In this document: piece after piece, positions 23,615-32,080 of the stretch | Layout: each line of letters starts with the position of its first letter | Position numbering within the stretch: the first letter of the stretch is position 1 | DNA from: Lactobacillaceae bacterium | Lineage (GTDB): Bacteria; Bacillota; Bacilli; Lactobacillales; Lactobacillaceae | Length of the DNA: 38,724 bases | Direction of reading: 5' to 3' | NCBI GenBank assembly: GCA_031289615.1 | Contig: JAITPD010000060.1 | Location: 1 to 38,724, forward strand | Position numbers and translations under genes: made by a program | The notes under the pieces: model-generated | The model's database searches: none | Told to the model about the DNA's origin: nothing | What the model saw: only the letters and a program-made list of their open reading frames with translations

Positions 23615-26082
23615 GTGAACGAGTGTTAATTATCGGTGGTTCGGCCAATGACTTCGGACGTGAAACGGAAAGTGATTCTGCTAGTTATCAAATGGTCTCA
23701 ATGCTACGTAAACGTGGGCATGAAGTGTTTTTAGTAGACGACAATCCGTACAATTTTACGATTGAACGGACTGATTTAACGCCCATCGTAACGCAACTGA
23801 ATTTGCAAAATCTCTTAGAGTTAATTGAAGAATACGCCATCACTAGTATTATGGCATCAATTGGTGGCTTGACGGCCATTCGTCTCAGTCACGAAATCTT
23901 AGAAGCGCTCGGCAATGATGCCCCCAAAATCATGGGGCTAACTCTACCTGTGATGGAGGCTGCGCAAAATACGAAAGTCTTGAAGGAACGGCTGGAACAA
24001 TTAGGCGAAGAAGGAGTGCGCACCCGCTTAGTGGCCAGCGTGACCGAAGCATTTGATGCAGTTCGTGACTTTAATTTTCCGGTGGTGGTTCGACCTGTGG
24101 CGCCAAGCGGAGAAACTTTGCGCTTGCATGCTGATGATCCGGAACAGTTAGAAGAAACTGTGACAACAGCGTTAGAACGTTCATTGACCCATCAAGTCAA
24201 TATTGATCAGGGAATTGGTGGTTATCGTGAAATTACTATTGTGGCAATGCGTGATGTGAATGATAATGCATTGATGGTTGGCGGAGTTGAAGATATGGAC
24301 CCAGTTGGAATTCATACGGCCGATTCGATTGCCATCACACCCTTGCAGACGTTGCCTGATCCAATTGTGCAACGTTTGCGCCATTCTGCGTTTAATGTGA
24401 TGCGTGGATTTAAAATGATTGGCTTAGCTGAAATTCGTTTTGCGGTAAATCCAGAAACGGAAAACTATGTCGTTACACGGGTTACACCGTATTTTGACCG
24501 TCAAGCAGCCTTGATTATGGTTTCAACAGGCTATCCAATGGTACCAGTTATGACTGGATTACTATTTGGCGAAACATTTGAACAAGTAGCAATTCCTTCC
24601 GTTTACGCCAAAAATACAGCCATGCTCGAACCTGTCATGGATCACGTTGTCATGCGGTTCCCTGTGTTTAGTTTCGGTGAACTTGAGGCAGACTGGATTG
24701 TGACGGATCATCGGCTCGACACGGTGCAAAAGTCAGTTGGTGCCACAATTGGAGTTGGTCGTAGTGTAGAAGAGGCGCTTGAAAAGGCGATTCGAGCAGC
24801 TCATTTCAATAATCGTAATTTTTCGCCAACCGTGATGAATTCATTGACCGAAGATTCTCTAGTGGAACAAATTATTCATCCGCGTGATAATCGAATTCTG
24901 GTTCTGATAGAGGCTCTTCGTCGCGGTTATACTGTTGATGAATTGGCAGAAATGACTAAAATTGATCCATTTTACTTTTATAAGTTGCGCCGGATTATGC
25001 AGATTGAGAATAATGTTGCAGCTAATCCGTGGAACGAGGAAACTCTGCAAGAGGCTAAGTACTACGGCTTAAGCGATGGTTTGATTGCGAAGCTGTGGGA
25101 AGATAAGTATGAAAATGTGCGGCGTTATCGCTGGGATAAAAATATTTTGCCGACCTTTAAGGCGTTTGACCCATCTGCTGGCGAATATGAAGAGTCGACC
25201 TCACATTATTACAGTACGTTTGAGGCTGAAAATGAGAGTCAACGCTTGAGTGATGAGAGTGCGTTGGTAATTGGAACTGGAGCTTTCCGGCTTGGTGATG
25301 GAGCTGCTGCGTCATATGCGATGGCGTCAGTTGCGTCGGAGTTGCGGCGTCTCGGAATTCCTACGATTACGATGAACAACGACCCGCACGGCCTATTATT
25401 TATTCCACAAATTGGCAATAAGCATTACTATGAGCCACTTGAGCTGTCAGATGTGATGAATATTTTAGAAATTGAACAGCCCAAGTATGTGTTTATTCCG
25501 GGCAATCGTATTAAGTTGATTGCTAAGCTCCGGGACATGGGTGTGATTGTGAATGTCATTGCTAAGGAAAAGCATCTATCAACTAGTATTTTTGAAAAAC
25601 ATGAGCAAACAATCATTGATTATTTCTGGGATGGACAAACCTTGCATCCGTTGGCGTTGGTTCATCAAAATAACGACGGAATTGTGATTGATCAAAAGGT
25701 GCTAACGGATTCACTCTATGCTTCGATGCCGCGCCCACAGTTGGATGTGGCACGCGCAGGAATGTATCAAGTAGTTGTAGATCGCTGGCCGATTGATTAT
25801 GAAATCGCTGCTAAAGACTTACGACCAATGCCATTTACGCATATTGCTTTTTTGAACAAGGTAACGGGTGTCAATTGGTTGCGCTTGGTTGTGCGGTATA
25901 TGACAGGCCAAGAAACTGAACGAGATCAGACAATGATTGGCAACTGGCAGGAGTTTGAATGGGCAGCAGAGGCAGCTCGTTTGACATATTTTGATCCGGA
26001 TTACGATGAACATCTGCACGTCAATACCAAGATTGATAATGGACGCTTTGCAATGGGGGCCACGATTGAACGGATTTCATAA
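23611..26082 (+). CDS. CarB-like protein, shortened and lacking ATP-site residues
   Basis: 823 residues against about 1,060-1,070 for CarB. The N-terminal half aligns with the first synthetase unit (GIHTADSIAITPLQTL at 233-248). Compared with E. coli CarB, metal ligands Gln285, Glu299 and Asn301 become Arg276, Arg290 and Thr292, Glu208 becomes Gln200, and the glycine-rich loop after Arg161 is lost. An oligomerisation-like domain (about 405-540) and second pre-ATP-grasp domain (550-650) remain. The second ATP-grasp domain is cut to about 95 residues before FLNKVTGVNW (747-756), and the C-terminal MGS-like allosteric domain is absent. ATGA overlap with the carA-like gene. Carbamoyl phosphate synthesis is very unlikely; a regulatory or scaffold role is inference. 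Confidence 0.88.
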   Translation: MSERVLIIGGSANDFGRETESDSASYQMVSMLRKRGHEVFLVDDNPYNFTIERTDLTPIVTQLNLQNLLELIEEYAITSIMASIGGLTAIRLSHEILEALGNDAPKIMGLTLPVMEAAQNTKVLKERLEQLGEEGVRTRLVASVTEAFDAVRDFNFPVVVRPVAPSGETLRLHADDPEQLEETVTTALERSLTHQVNIDQGIGGYREITIVAMRDVNDNALMVGGVEDMDPVGIHTADSIAITPLQTLPDPIVQRLRHSAFNVMRGFKMIGLAEIRFAVNPETENYVVTRVTPYFDRQAALIMVSTGYPMVPVMTGLLFGETFEQVAIPSVYAKNTAMLEPVMDHVVMRFPVFSFGELEADWIVTDHRLDTVQKSVGATIGVGRSVEEALEKAIRAAHFNNRNFSPTVMNSLTEDSLVEQIIHPRDNRILVLIEALRRGYTVDELAEMTKIDPFYFYKLRRIMQIENNVAANPWNEETLQEAKYYGLSDGLIAKLWEDKYENVRRYRWDKNILPTFKAFDPSAGEYEESTSHYYSTFEAENESQRLSDESALVIGTGAFRLGDGAAASYAMASVASELRRLGIPTITMNNDPHGLLFIPQIGNKHYYEPLELSDVMNILEIEQPKYVFIPGNRIKLIAKLRDMGVIVNVIAKEKHLSTSIFEKHEQTIIDYFWDGQTLHPLALVHQNNDGIVIDQKVLTDSLYASMPRPQLDVARAGMYQVVVDRWPIDYEIAAKDLRPMPFTHIAFLNKVTGVNWLRLVVRYMTGQETERDQTMIGNWQEFEWAAEAARLTYFDPDYDEHLHVNTKIDNGRFAMGATIERIS

Positions 26083-26156
26083 AAGAATTCACAAATTCCA
26101 GGGCAGAGATATGGTAAAATAATTAAATAGTGAAAAAACGAGGAGATATAATTCTT

Positions 26157-27263
26157 ATGAAGAAAATTTGGGCGGTCGTAGCCGTGGTAGTTGTCGCAGG
26201 AGCATTGATCCTGTTTGGATTGTCAGGTGGAAAGAATGTTGCCACTACTAACGAAGGATCTGTATCACAAAGTAGCTTGTATGCTGCATTGAAGGTCACT
26301 CCTGAAGGTAAGCAAACATTTGCTAACTTGGTAATCAAAAAGGTGCTATCAAAGGATTACGCCAAGGATGTTGATCAAAAAGCGATTGACACGCAATTTA
26401 ACAAGGCAAAAAAGCAATATGGTGAATCATTTGAGTCTACACTTGCACAAAGCGGAATGACCACAGCATCATATAAGGATAACTTGTATTTGTCTGCTTT
26501 GGAAAAGGCTGCCTATACAGCTAACCAAAAGTATTCAGACAAAAAGTTGAAGGCCACTTACAAGGCTTACACGCCAAACGTTTCTATTTCAGTAATTAAG
26601 ACTGATTCAGAAGACGCTGCTAAGGCTGTTATCACTGATTTGAACGACGGTAAGAAGTTTGCAACTGAAGCCAAAGCAAAGTCAACTGATGACGCAACTA
26701 AGGCTGATGGCGGAAAGATGGCCGCATTTGATTCAACTGCAACTGCTACAACTGTGGCGCCTGCAGTGATGAAGGCCGCATTTGCCTTGAAGAAAGGTGA
26801 ATACAGCAAGACACCAGTTAAGGTTGCTGGAACGACTGACGCAACGACTGGAACGACGACAACTGATTCATACTATGTCATTAAGGTAAACTCAAAGACT
26901 GCTAAGAAGTCATTTGCACAACTTAAGACAAAGATGAAGGGAATCCTTGTTGATCAAAAGTTGGCAACGGATACAACTGCAATGGCTGCATTCATTGGTG
27001 ATCAATTGAACAAGGCCAAGGTTAACATTACTGATAAAGACTTGAAGTCAGCATTGGTATCATATACTGAAGCTGCTAACACTTCTTCACAAGCAATTGC
27101 TTCATCAGAATCAGCTGCAAAGAAGTCAAGTTCAGCTAAGAGCAGTTCAACATCAAGTTCAAAGAGCAGCTCAACTTCAAGCTCAAAGAGTAGCTCAACA
27201 TCAAGCTCAAAGAGTAGTTCTACTATTAATAATAGCAGTTCATCAAGTTCAGCTAAGAAGTAA
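26157..27263 (+). CDS. prsA: PrsA-like foldase (PpiC-type), membrane-anchored, Ser/Lys-rich tail
   Basis: 368 residues. An N-terminal hydrophobic segment (about 4-23) is followed by a SurA/PrsA N-domain, a PpiC-like rotamase region (about 135-245), and a low-complexity Ser/Lys/Thr tail (about 318-368). PrsA assists folding of exported proteins outside the membrane. Most PrsA proteins are lipoproteins; here the region after the hydrophobic core is LFGLSGGKN, and the protein has no Cys at all, so lipid attachment is impossible and it should be held by its uncleaved helix. GAGGAG lies about 11 bases before ATG 26157; an in-frame GTG at 26130 is less likely. Confidence 0.85.
   Translation: MKKIWAVVAVVVVAGALILFGLSGGKNVATTNEGSVSQSSLYAALKVTPEGKQTFANLVIKKVLSKDYAKDVDQKAIDTQFNKAKKQYGESFESTLAQSGMTTASYKDNLYLSALEKAAYTANQKYSDKKLKATYKAYTPNVSISVIKTDSEDAAKAVITDLNDGKKFATEAKAKSTDDATKADGGKMAAFDSTATATTVAPAVMKAAFALKKGEYSKTPVKVAGTTDATTGTTTTDSYYVIKVNSKTAKKSFAQLKTKMKGILVDQKLATDTTAMAAFIGDQLNKAKVNITDKDLKSALVSYTEAANTSSQAIASSESAAKKSSSAKSSSTSSSKSSSTSSSKSSSTSSSKSSSTINNSSSSSSAKK
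27147..27218 (+). repeat. Three tandem 24-bp repeats in the prsA tail
   Basis: Units 27147-27170, 27171-27194 and 27195-27218 differ at one to three bases and encode STSSSKSS each. Copy number is likely to vary among strains. Confidence 0.85.
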
Positions 27264-27274
27264 AGTGTTTGTCG

Positions 27275-27303
27275 AAGCGAGGCATGTCAGCCTTGCTTTT
27301 TGT
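27275..27303 (+). terminator. Intrinsic terminator after prsA
   Basis: AAGCGAGGC (27275-27283) pairs with GCCTTGCTT (27290-27298) with one G-T pair, then a T-run. Confidence 0.8.
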
Positions 27304-27353
27304 TTGCTTTTTTTCTAAACTGAAATTAAGACTTTATACTAAGGGGCATGATT

Positions 27354-28256
27354 ATGTCAGAAGCAACAGTACGGCGGCAACCAAAAATTAGGGTACGCGA
27401 TTTCGCAGTTTTTTTCGTCGGCACTGCATTATACGCGTGGGGCTTGGTAAATATTAATATTCCAAACCATCTGGCTGAAGGTGGAATTACTGGTATCACG
27501 CTGATTACACGTGCTTTATTTGGTATCAATCCGGCTTATATGAATATTATCTTGAATATTCCATTGGTTATCGCTGGGTTTAAAATGCTAGGGAAACGCG
27601 ACATGGTTTACATGTTTTTTGGAATTGCGTCGTTGTCATTTTGGCTCTGGATTTGGCAAAAGATCCCATTCTTTTTTGATTTAAAACACGATATGTTGAT
27701 TGCGGCATTGTTAGCTGGAGCATTTTCTGGACTTGGGTCAGGGTTGGTATACCGTTTTGGTGGTACAACAGGCGGTACCGACATTATCGCGCGGATTTTT
27801 GAACAACGTTGGCAAATCGCAATGGGCCGGACAATGTTTATCTTAGACGTTGTGGTTTTGACGGCCTCGTTGATTTATATCAATGTCCCTGAAATGGTTT
27901 ATACGATGATTGCTTCGTTCGTGTTCGCTCGCATTGTAAATCTGACGCAACAAGGGGCGTATTCTGCGCGAGCCTTTATGATTTTCACAAAGAAATATGA
28001 GGAAATTTCCCACGCCATTATGGACGAACTTGAGCGAGGGACGACGTTATTGCATGCAGAAGGTGGTTATTCTCATGAACAAAACCGGGTGTTGTATACA
28101 GTAGTTGACCCATCAGAGGTTCAAAAGGTCCGCGAAATTGTCACGATGATTGATCCGCGCGCATTTGTGACGATGGTGGATACGACCGAAACAATGGGCG
28201 AAGGATTCTCATTTATGAGGCCAAAGAAAAAGGGCTTTCTCGGCTTTGGAAGCTAA
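27354..28256 (+). CDS. YitT-family membrane protein (DUF161 + DUF2179)
   Basis: 300 residues: about five membrane helices in the first 195 residues and a soluble C-terminal DUF2179 domain (about 200-290; TLLHAEGGYSHEQNRVLYTV). FGGTTGGTDIIARI (about 139-152) is the family signature. The function is unknown in most bacteria. AGGGG precedes ATG 27354 by 7 bases; the ATG at 27348 is too close to that site. It stands alone between two terminators. Confidence 0.88.
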   Translation: MSEATVRRQPKIRVRDFAVFFVGTALYAWGLVNINIPNHLAEGGITGITLITRALFGINPAYMNIILNIPLVIAGFKMLGKRDMVYMFFGIASLSFWLWIWQKIPFFFDLKHDMLIAALLAGAFSGLGSGLVYRFGGTTGGTDIIARIFEQRWQIAMGRTMFILDVVVLTASLIYINVPEMVYTMIASFVFARIVNLTQQGAYSARAFMIFTKKYEEISHAIMDELERGTTLLHAEGGYSHEQNRVLYTVVDPSEVQKVREIVTMIDPRAFVTMVDTTETMGEGFSFMRPKKKGFLGFGS

Positions 28257-28262
28257 AAAAAT

Positions 28263-28296
28263 AACGTTCGAGCAACTTCTGCTTGAACGTTTTTTA
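28263..28296. terminator. Bidirectional intrinsic terminator after the yitT-family gene
   Basis: AACGTTCGAGCA (28263-28274) pairs with TGCTTGAACGTT (28280-28291) with one G-T pair, then T-run. An A-run on the left makes it usable for the convergent TetR gene. Confidence 0.85.
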
Positions 28297-28314
28297 TGGT
28301 CAAATGGATTTAAT

Positions 28315-28857
28315 TTAGAGAAATGAACCTTGGGCATCAGTCATTTCTTTTGCGATCGTTGCTAATTCTTCAACAGAATCTTGCATTCCCGTTGAGATCC
28401 AGCGAATTGCAATTGCCAACATTCCTGAAGCAGTGAAGTCAGAAACATAATCAACTGCAGCTGCATTCGTTGCTTGTTCGCGTAGAATGTCAGAATATAG
28501 TGCATGGAGAATGTCGCGCAAAGGTGGGTAGAATTGCTCGCGTAACCCAGCATTTAAAAGCACAGCAATCGCCATGGCGTTGACTTGCACAAATTCAAAG
28601 AACGCTTCCGCAACTTTTTTGGAGTCATTTGGGAGATGTTCTGCTTCCCGTGCGAAATCGTTTGTTAATTGTTCAACAATGGCATTGATGACGGCTTCTT
28701 TGGTTCCGAAATGACGGTAGAAGGCCATCCGTGACACGCCTGCCCTGCGAGTAATTTCGGTCACCGCAAGTTGGTCATAGGATTGGCTTTGTAACAAAGT
28801 TAGCGTTGCCTCAATGATTTGATCATCCGTCTGTTGACGAATACTTTCCGTTAGCAT
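28315..28857 (-). CDS. TetR/AcrR-family transcriptional regulator
   Basis: 180 residues. The N-terminal helix-turn-helix (about 31-52; VTEITRRAGVSRMAFYRHFG) is typical of TetR repressors, followed by a ligand/dimer domain without recognisable specificity. I chose the start at 28857 because AAGGT lies 9 bases upstream; upstream in-frame ATGs at 28866 and 28935 lack good sites. It has no divergent partner gene, so its target is not evident. Confidence 0.85.
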   Translation of the reverse strand: MLTESIRQQTDDQIIEATLTLLQSQSYDQLAVTEITRRAGVSRMAFYRHFGTKEAVINAIVEQLTNDFAREAEHLPNDSKKVAEAFFEFVQVNAMAIAVLLNAGLREQFYPPLRDILHALYSDILREQATNAAAVDYVSDFTASGMLAIAIRWISTGMQDSVEELATIAKEMTDAQGSFL

Positions 28858-28883
28858 ATTCTTCATACCTTGAGTATACAAAG

Positions 28884-28911
28884 AAAAAAGGCTCCTGTTT
28901 AGAGAAGCCTG
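28884..28911 (-). terminator. Intrinsic terminator of the mevalonate operon
   Basis: Read on the minus strand, AGGCTTCTC and AGGAGCCT form a hairpin followed by six T. It lies 54 bases after fni. Confidence 0.8.
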
Positions 28912-28964
28912 TGTAACACCAGAATTGCTTATCACTCTTTAGAATTCCGTATGCGCCTTTAGAA

Positions 28965-30035
28965 TTAATTTAGGTTTGTGTAATCAGATTGTAACCCACG
29001 TTGACGAGCATAAGACTCAAGCTCTGAGCTGAGAATGTATGGAACGTGTACCAGGTCAGATTGCTTTTGTGCTCCGACCATGGCATAAAGTTTTGGCAAA
29101 TGCTCTTGCCAGAGTGTCACTTCTTGAATCAGTGCATCAACGCCATCATTGAGCAAAATATGCAGGAAATGACCAGCGACACCAACAGCTTTTGCACCGA
29201 GGACTTGGGCTTTGACCACATCTAATGGCGTTTGAATACCACCGGTTGCTAAGATGGTGGCATTTCCGCGTGGGATACGAGCTTCCAACAAAGATTCAGC
29301 TGTTGTTTGCCCCCAGTCGTACAGATATGCGTGAGAATTAGGGTGCTCTTTATCGCGATTTCGTTGATCTTCAATCTGAGCGAAATTGGTTCCTGAACGT
29401 CCGCCAACATTAATATATTGTGCGCCAATCTTTTCAAGCTGAGCAATCGTTGAAGCGTCCATCCCAAAGCCGACTTCCTTGATGATGACAGGGACGGGGC
29501 TCGTAGTGATGATTTCACCAAGAGATTCAATCCAGCGATAGTTCCGGTCACCTTCTGCCATCACAACCTCTTGTGGAACGTTGATGTGGACCTCTACAGC
29601 ATTTGCGCCAATCATGTCCACAACTCGTTGCGCTTCGTAAGCAGTGTGTCCAGCGCCGATGTTAGCAATCAAGAACCCATCCGGATTAATCTTGCGGGCA
29701 TTTTCAAAAGTCTTGATGGCTTCGAATTCTTTGAGGGCAATACTTTGTGAACCAACGGCCATGGCAAGCCCAGTTGTTTTAGCAACATGCGCTAATTGTT
29801 CGTTGATTTCGCCGGTCTTTTGGCTCCCACCAGTCATTGCTTCGATGTAGAATGGAAAATCAAATGGCAGACGTGAATCTTCAACAGCCAGACTGACATT
29901 GTTGACATTTGTTTCTGGCAGAGACCGGTGAATCAGGCGAATGTCATTTAGCGACGAGACAGGTGGGTGCTTACGATATTGCGCTTCAGCAACAGCCAAG
30001 TGTTCATCTTTGCGGTGAGCGTGGGCAGATTCCAT
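28965..30035 (-). CDS. fni: Type 2 isopentenyl-diphosphate delta-isomerase (FMN-dependent)
   Basis: 356 residues. It interconverts IPP and DMAPP using FMN and NADPH in the cytoplasm. Motifs include HRKDEH near the N-terminus (7-12), YIEAMTGGSQKTGEIN (63-78), VGSQS (94-98), VKEVGFGM-type core (IIKEVGFGMDAS) and NVGGRSGTNFAQIE near 210, and ATGGIQTPLDVVKAQVLGAK near 262. AAAGGAG lies 6-7 bases before the ATG at 30035; the frame is open to 30056. It is the last gene of the mevalonate operon, starting one base after the mvaK2 stop. Confidence 0.95.
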   Translation of the reverse strand: MESAHAHRKDEHLAVAEAQYRKHPPVSSLNDIRLIHRSLPETNVNNVSLAVEDSRLPFDFPFYIEAMTGGSQKTGEINEQLAHVAKTTGLAMAVGSQSIALKEFEAIKTFENARKINPDGFLIANIGAGHTAYEAQRVVDMIGANAVEVHINVPQEVVMAEGDRNYRWIESLGEIITTSPVPVIIKEVGFGMDASTIAQLEKIGAQYINVGGRSGTNFAQIEDQRNRDKEHPNSHAYLYDWGQTTAESLLEARIPRGNATILATGGIQTPLDVVKAQVLGAKAVGVAGHFLHILLNDGVDALIQEVTLWQEHLPKLYAMVGAQKQSDLVHVPYILSSELESYARQRGLQSDYTNLN

Positions 30036-30036
30036 G

Positions 30037-31086
30037 TTATTCTCCTTTACGATCATAGATTTTAAGTGGTAGGGGGATGATTTGCGCGGCTTGCCAGAGT
30101 TGGCTCAGTTGTTGAAATTGTTCATCTGTTCTAACAATTGCGATTCCGTTGTCACCGTTGCCAGCACCAGATATTTTGCTAGGTAGTTCTAAAGTTGTGG
30201 CCAATTTTTGTAGTTGGATAAGCGCGGTCGTTTGATATGGAATGTGATTTAGACTTGTGTACTGATTAAGCACTTGACGGTTAGCAAGAATGCCATGCAC
30301 CAATTTAGACCAATCAGCTTCTGCCAATCCTTCTCTAATTTCATTGACAGCCACTCGTGTATATTTTTGAAATTCATCCAAGCCGTTGTTCGAGTGCTGG
30401 AGCTGAGTTTGGGTGTCCGATGGGGATTTAGTCCAACCAACCATGACATGCCAATCAGCTGGAAGCGAGAACGTTTGAATCTCCAATAAAGGCCATTCGA
30501 GATGAACCAAAGTATTAATTGAGGCATTCTGCTTTGTTAGCCAATCAACATCGTATTTTTGATAATAGAGGAGCCCGCCAAAGCTTGCGGCAGCCACATC
30601 GCCCATTGATCCTGCTGTAAATTTTTCTAATCCCTGTAACACAAGTGTCGCTAATTTATAGAGTTCCAGTTGGGTAAATGGTAAATTGTGAAACAAAAGA
30701 AGTGCTTCCAAGACACCAACGACGGTCGCACCGGATGAACCGAGGCCTAATTTTTTACCAGCCAGATTTAAATGGCTCGTAATTTTCAAAGCGAGTGGCT
30801 GAACTGAAATCTGATTTTCATTAGCATACTGGTTAAAAAGCTGCAGAGCACTTTGAATGAGCTGCCAGTCCCCGTTTGGAGTGAGATTCTGTAGAGCTTC
30901 AGGAGTGGTCTCAAAACTACCAAGCAAGTCACTGGTGACCATTATTTGCGAATGAGGGGTAATTTTAAATTCGATGAAACGATCAACAGCAAAAACTAAA
31001 CTTGCTTGGCCAGAACTGGTATTAGCATATTCGCCGGCTAGAAAGAGCTTACCAGGAACCTTGATTTCAAATTGATTGTTAGTCAT
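30037..31086 (-). CDS. mvaK2: Phosphomevalonate kinase
   Basis: A 349-residue GHMP kinase that makes 5-diphosphomevalonate. N-terminal VPGKLFLAGEYA (10-21), ATP loop GLGSSGATVVG (114-124) and C-terminal ISGAGNGDNGIAIV near 308 match Gram-positive MvaK2. I chose the start at 31086, one base after the mvaD stop; the frame extends to 31173 inside mvaD, but that is not needed. GGAAGG lies about 10-13 bases upstream. Confidence 0.94.
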   Translation of the reverse strand: MTNNQFEIKVPGKLFLAGEYANTSSGQASLVFAVDRFIEFKITPHSQIMVTSDLLGSFETTPEALQNLTPNGDWQLIQSALQLFNQYANENQISVQPLALKITSHLNLAGKKLGLGSSGATVVGVLEALLLFHNLPFTQLELYKLATLVLQGLEKFTAGSMGDVAAASFGGLLYYQKYDVDWLTKQNASINTLVHLEWPLLEIQTFSLPADWHVMVGWTKSPSDTQTQLQHSNNGLDEFQKYTRVAVNEIREGLAEADWSKLVHGILANRQVLNQYTSLNHIPYQTTALIQLQKLATTLELPSKISGAGNGDNGIAIVRTDEQFQQLSQLWQAAQIIPLPLKIYDRKGE

Positions 31087-31087
31087 T

Positions 31088-32071
31088 TTAGAGTTGACCT
31101 TCCCAAATTTCAATTCCTGGTCCAGGAGTTGCAACTTCGATTTTAGCGTCTGACAGAATCTGCAAAAGCGCATTTTGAATTAACTCTGTATCACGTGGAT
31201 TAGAAATGAGCTTAACGTTTGGCCCCGCATCCATTGTGGCGTAAACGGGAATCCCTTGTTGACGCAGTTCCTGGACGAGATTGATAATGTCCCAAGAAAC
31301 ATCTGTCAGATAGTTAAACGGTGGAGTAGCAACACTGTTTTGCGCGTGCATCTCAAGAGCGTTTGCTTCAGCGAGCGATCCAATCTGTTTTAAATCATGA
31401 TTTTCTATAGCAGCTTGCATCAGAGGCACTGAGGCGTTTGTTCGGTCAACCCAAGTTTGGTAGAACGGCGAATTAGTCAGCACATTTTGCATGCCACCAC
31501 GCGAATCAATTTTTTTAGGCTGATCCGAAACGACGACGGTTAATAGTTGAACCGGCCAATCAACTTGAGTTTGTAGTGGGACCGCAACGGAAGAATGGTC
31601 GTCGTGGCCTTTGTTCCATTGGACGAATCCACCAAAAATTGAACGACTAGCAGAACCAGAACCACGGCGAGCCAATCGTGATAAATCAGTTGGATCTGTA
31701 GAAATGCCAGCTGCTGCAGAGGCCGCTCCAGCAAGTGCCGCAAATGCCGAGGCTGATGAGGCGAGTCCAGCGGCAGTTGGAACATGGTTATAGGAACGGA
31801 CAGTGGCAAAGGTTTTGAGATTAGATTGTTGGCGAACTAAGTCTAGAAAGTTGCTAACTTTTTTGCTCCCTTTTTGGTCCATTGCTTGATCGTCAAGAAA
31901 GATTTGATCTTTTGCTAACGTTGGATCAAATTCAACAGAAGTTTCAGTATAAAATTCTTTTAACGTCAGACTAATCGACGTGGTTGTTGGAATGATTAAA
32001 GTGGGGTCGGCTTTGCCCCAATATTTCAGCAAAGCAATATTGGTATGGGCTCGAGCTGAATAAATTGTCAT
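31088..32071 (-). CDS. mvaD: Diphosphomevalonate decarboxylase
   Basis: 327 residues, GHMP fold. NIALLKYWGK (11-20), AGLASSASAFAAL (101-113), RRGSGSASRSIFGGF (135-149) and the catalytic region TMDAGPNVKLI near 279 are the family hallmarks. It makes isopentenyl diphosphate from diphosphomevalonate with ATP. AAGGAG precedes the ATG. It lies 9 bases after mvaK1 and directly before mvaK2. Confidence 0.97.
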   Translation of the reverse strand: MTIYSARAHTNIALLKYWGKADPTLIIPTTTSISLTLKEFYTETSVEFDPTLAKDQIFLDDQAMDQKGSKKVSNFLDLVRQQSNLKTFATVRSYNHVPTAAGLASSASAFAALAGAASAAAGISTDPTDLSRLARRGSGSASRSIFGGFVQWNKGHDDHSSVAVPLQTQVDWPVQLLTVVVSDQPKKIDSRGGMQNVLTNSPFYQTWVDRTNASVPLMQAAIENHDLKQIGSLAEANALEMHAQNSVATPPFNYLTDVSWDIINLVQELRQQGIPVYATMDAGPNVKLISNPRDTELIQNALLQILSDAKIEVATPGPGIEIWEGQL

Positions 32072-32080
32072 AACCGCTCC

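Noticed and set aside
22529-26082. CarA/CarB degeneracy as sequencing error or ordinary pseudogenes
   Set aside because: Both frames are long, uninterrupted and overlap by 4 bases. The changes are scattered substitutions at catalytic residues together with clean domain loss, not frameshifts or stops.
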